A stretch of DNA of 64,000 nt. Origin: Acanthochlamys bracteata (Eukaryota > Streptophyta > Magnoliopsida > Pandanales > Velloziaceae). Under the pieces are notes generated by a model, which worked only from the letters and a program-made list of their open reading frames with translations, searched no databases and was not told the DNA's origin. The DNA is taken from assembly GCA_019914995.1 (NCBI GenBank), contig CM034142.1, positions 3,677,031 through 3,741,030 on the forward strand, written 5' to 3'. This document shows, piece by piece, positions 62,291 through 64,000 of this stretch; positions within the stretch are counted from its first letter, which is position 1, and each line of letters starts with the position of its first letter. The position numbers and the translations under genes were made by a program.

Positions 62291-64000
62291 ATGACCTCCT
62301 ACCGATCTTGTCCCCTCAATAGTTATCACTATAAAGTTAAATCAAACGAAAATAATTTATTATATATTGAAATAAAAAGCAACTGCTGAAACTCATCTTT
62401 TAATACTGTTTACATCAAAAACTTGTCCAAATTTAACTACCGGAGTTATATAGAAATAATTTGATTAAAACTATGCTTCTGACAAAACGTTGCCGCAAGA
62501 ATGAGTGCCACATTCTGGTGTAAAAATCTACCGGTTCTTGTAACACACAACTTGCACGTATAATGGAACAATTGCTAGTAATGAAAACAAAATGAAAACA
62601 AAAATATGTTATGATAACTAGTCACGACCAGCACCTTATTACATACCTTGGAAACAGCTCCCGTAAAGCATGGCTAAAGTTATGCGCCTACCATAGCATT
62701 AAAATCTGCAGACTACCATCGGAAATCAAATTAGCTAAAAAACAAATAAAATTGAGAAATTTCGGATTTAGAAATTAAGCAAACTCAAAATTAGGCTAAT
62801 TCCTCCAAATTTAGAAACATAAAGTTACTAACCAATATTCTCAGCAATTATGAGGATAAAAACTATAGTGATTATACATTACGTAAAAATTACAATCAAA
62901 TGTTTTGACTAACTGATTCAGAAGTTCTTTAATATGCTGACATATAGCAAACATAGATCTATTTATCATGCCGTGCGATGTTCTTTACTTTGAAAACAGA
63001 CCATTTAATATGTAAAACTTGTCATACAACTAAAATTAGAGTCTATAAAAGAATCAAATTGAGAATATAAAATTTAGAAATATATATCTTACTCTGCAAA
63101 TATATTTTTTAGATCCTCTCCCTCAACGGAGTATTATGTAATTAAAGAAAATTAATATGAGAAACGTTGAAGTGATAGGATTTTAAGCTAACTTATAACT
63201 GATGTAAATCTTAGTTTGCTAAAATTACAAGTCAATAATCTCAGCAATTATGAGGATAAAAATTAGAGTGATTATACATTACGTAAAAATTACAATCAAA
63301 TATTTTGAGTAACTGATGTAGAAGTTCTCTAATATGCTGACATATAGCATAAATAAATCTACTTAGTATGCCATGCGATCTTCTTTACTTTAAACATAGA
63401 CCATTTAATATATCAAAACTATCATACAACTCAAATTAGAGTCTGTAAAAAACTTAAATTGAGAGTACAAAAGTTAATTCGAGAGTACCTGTGAAAACTT
63501 TTCCATTACCCTTCAAACAAGCTGATTTTCAGCATAAGGCTATTGCGTTGGAGATGTACGCATTTCCTAAACAGCCAACTCTAGCACATAACAGATTGCT
63601 CCCTACTTTAAAATTATTCAATTTGCATAGGATGACTGTTCGCATCTGATAAAAAGAAAACTTCCCTATTAAATTCCCCAAACCAACGCACTAACTTTCT
63701 TTTCAAGGTAAAGAATTAAAAAATTTTAAATCATGAGTTTACACTCGCTACTTACTAAAAGACGAAGGCATGTACAGCATTAGCTACTCCAACAACTATC
63801 TACCACATGGTGCTCAAAAAATTTATATTTAGTCCTTACGAACATGCGATAGATAAATCAATCTAATATGCTCCACATTTCTCAACAATAAAGATTTCAG
63901 TTATGAGAAACGTGAGGATCATTAGCAACTTACCTTGGAAGACAAAAGAAAATTCACAACTGTAGAATATATAACAGGTGAAGATGATATCGAACTTAAT
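62291..64000. repeat. Array 2 unit with internal duplication, cut by the window end
   Basis: A block CTCAGCAATTATGAGGATAA... occurs at about 62840 and again at about 63240, so part of the monomer is doubled. A perfect donor CCAAG/GTAAGTTGC lies on the minus strand at about 63928-63940. Confidence 0.85.

Larger units (their letters stand above)
47722..64000. repeat. Tandem array 2 (1.73-kb monomer)
   Basis: Landmark ATGACCTCCAATC (or near variants) at 47916, 49647, 50516, 52261, 53995, 56297, 58042, 60210, 60567 and 62291. The basic spacing is 1.72-1.75 kb; 0.87, 2.30, 2.17 and 0.36 kb are rearranged units. No similarity to array 1 was seen on either strand. The minus strand keeps several donor splice consensus sites at fixed places, so it looks like a fragment of an intron-containing gene turned into a satellite. 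The array runs past the window end. Confidence 0.95.

Noticed and set aside
1-64000. CRISPR array, tRNA or rRNA genes, bacterial operons
   Set aside because: The regular repeats have kilobase periods without spacers, and no cloverleaf or rRNA landmark was recognised. The retrotransposon, introns and TATA boxes show a plant nuclear genome.

Overview
The window looks like repeat-rich nuclear heterochromatin from a flowering plant. It is AT-rich and contains a SIRE/Maximus-type Ty1/copia retrotransposon with an initiator-Met tRNA primer site, compact T-rich introns and plant-style TATA boxes. No rRNA, tRNA, CRISPR or intact protein-coding gene was found. The species cannot be named from the sequence. 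The only long recognisable proteins are decayed retrotransposon proteins; almost everything else belongs to two unrelated tandem arrays of very long monomers.

Array 1 (1-43073) is built from a repeat of about 1.62 kb. It has 21 unit starts, including compound units of about 2.48 kb made of one unit plus a partial second unit joined at the same junction each time. The right-hand units carry an extra segment of about 135 bp and measure about 1.7-1.8 kb. A Ty1/copia element (27930-33881, target-site duplication CCTGA) sits in one unit. It has a long 1640-bp 5' LTR, frameshifted gag, a damaged protease and an integrase with its D,D,E residues. Reverse transcriptase, RNase H and the first half of the 3' LTR are deleted.

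Between the arrays (43074-47721) lie two TATA-led leader regions pointing away from each other. One (minus strand, TATA at 43348) reads straight into array 1. The other (plus strand, TATA at 45427) reads into a diverged single copy of the array-1 unit in inverted orientation (about 46.2-47.72 kb). That single copy still has spliceable-looking introns. So the array-1 monomer appears to be an amplified piece of an intron-containing gene or transcript unit. The right-hand units of array 1 share diagnostic bases with this single copy, so the array probably grew leftward from its right edge.

Array 2 (47722 to the window end) begins abruptly inside that single copy. It has a monomer of about 1.73 kb, repeatedly rearranged to 0.36, 0.87, 2.17 and 2.30 kb. 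Its minus strand keeps several consensus donor splice sites at the same positions in many units, so it too looks like a satellite made from a gene fragment.

Many array-1 units, especially 5.1-8.5 kb and 11.4-16.7 kb, differ from clean units in an odd way. The differences are small garbled indels concentrated at CAG/CTG triplets, and 12.69-14.06 kb is outright scrambled. This fits consensus errors from long reads of DNA heavily methylated at CHG sites better than real divergence, so reading frames in those stretches should not be trusted.
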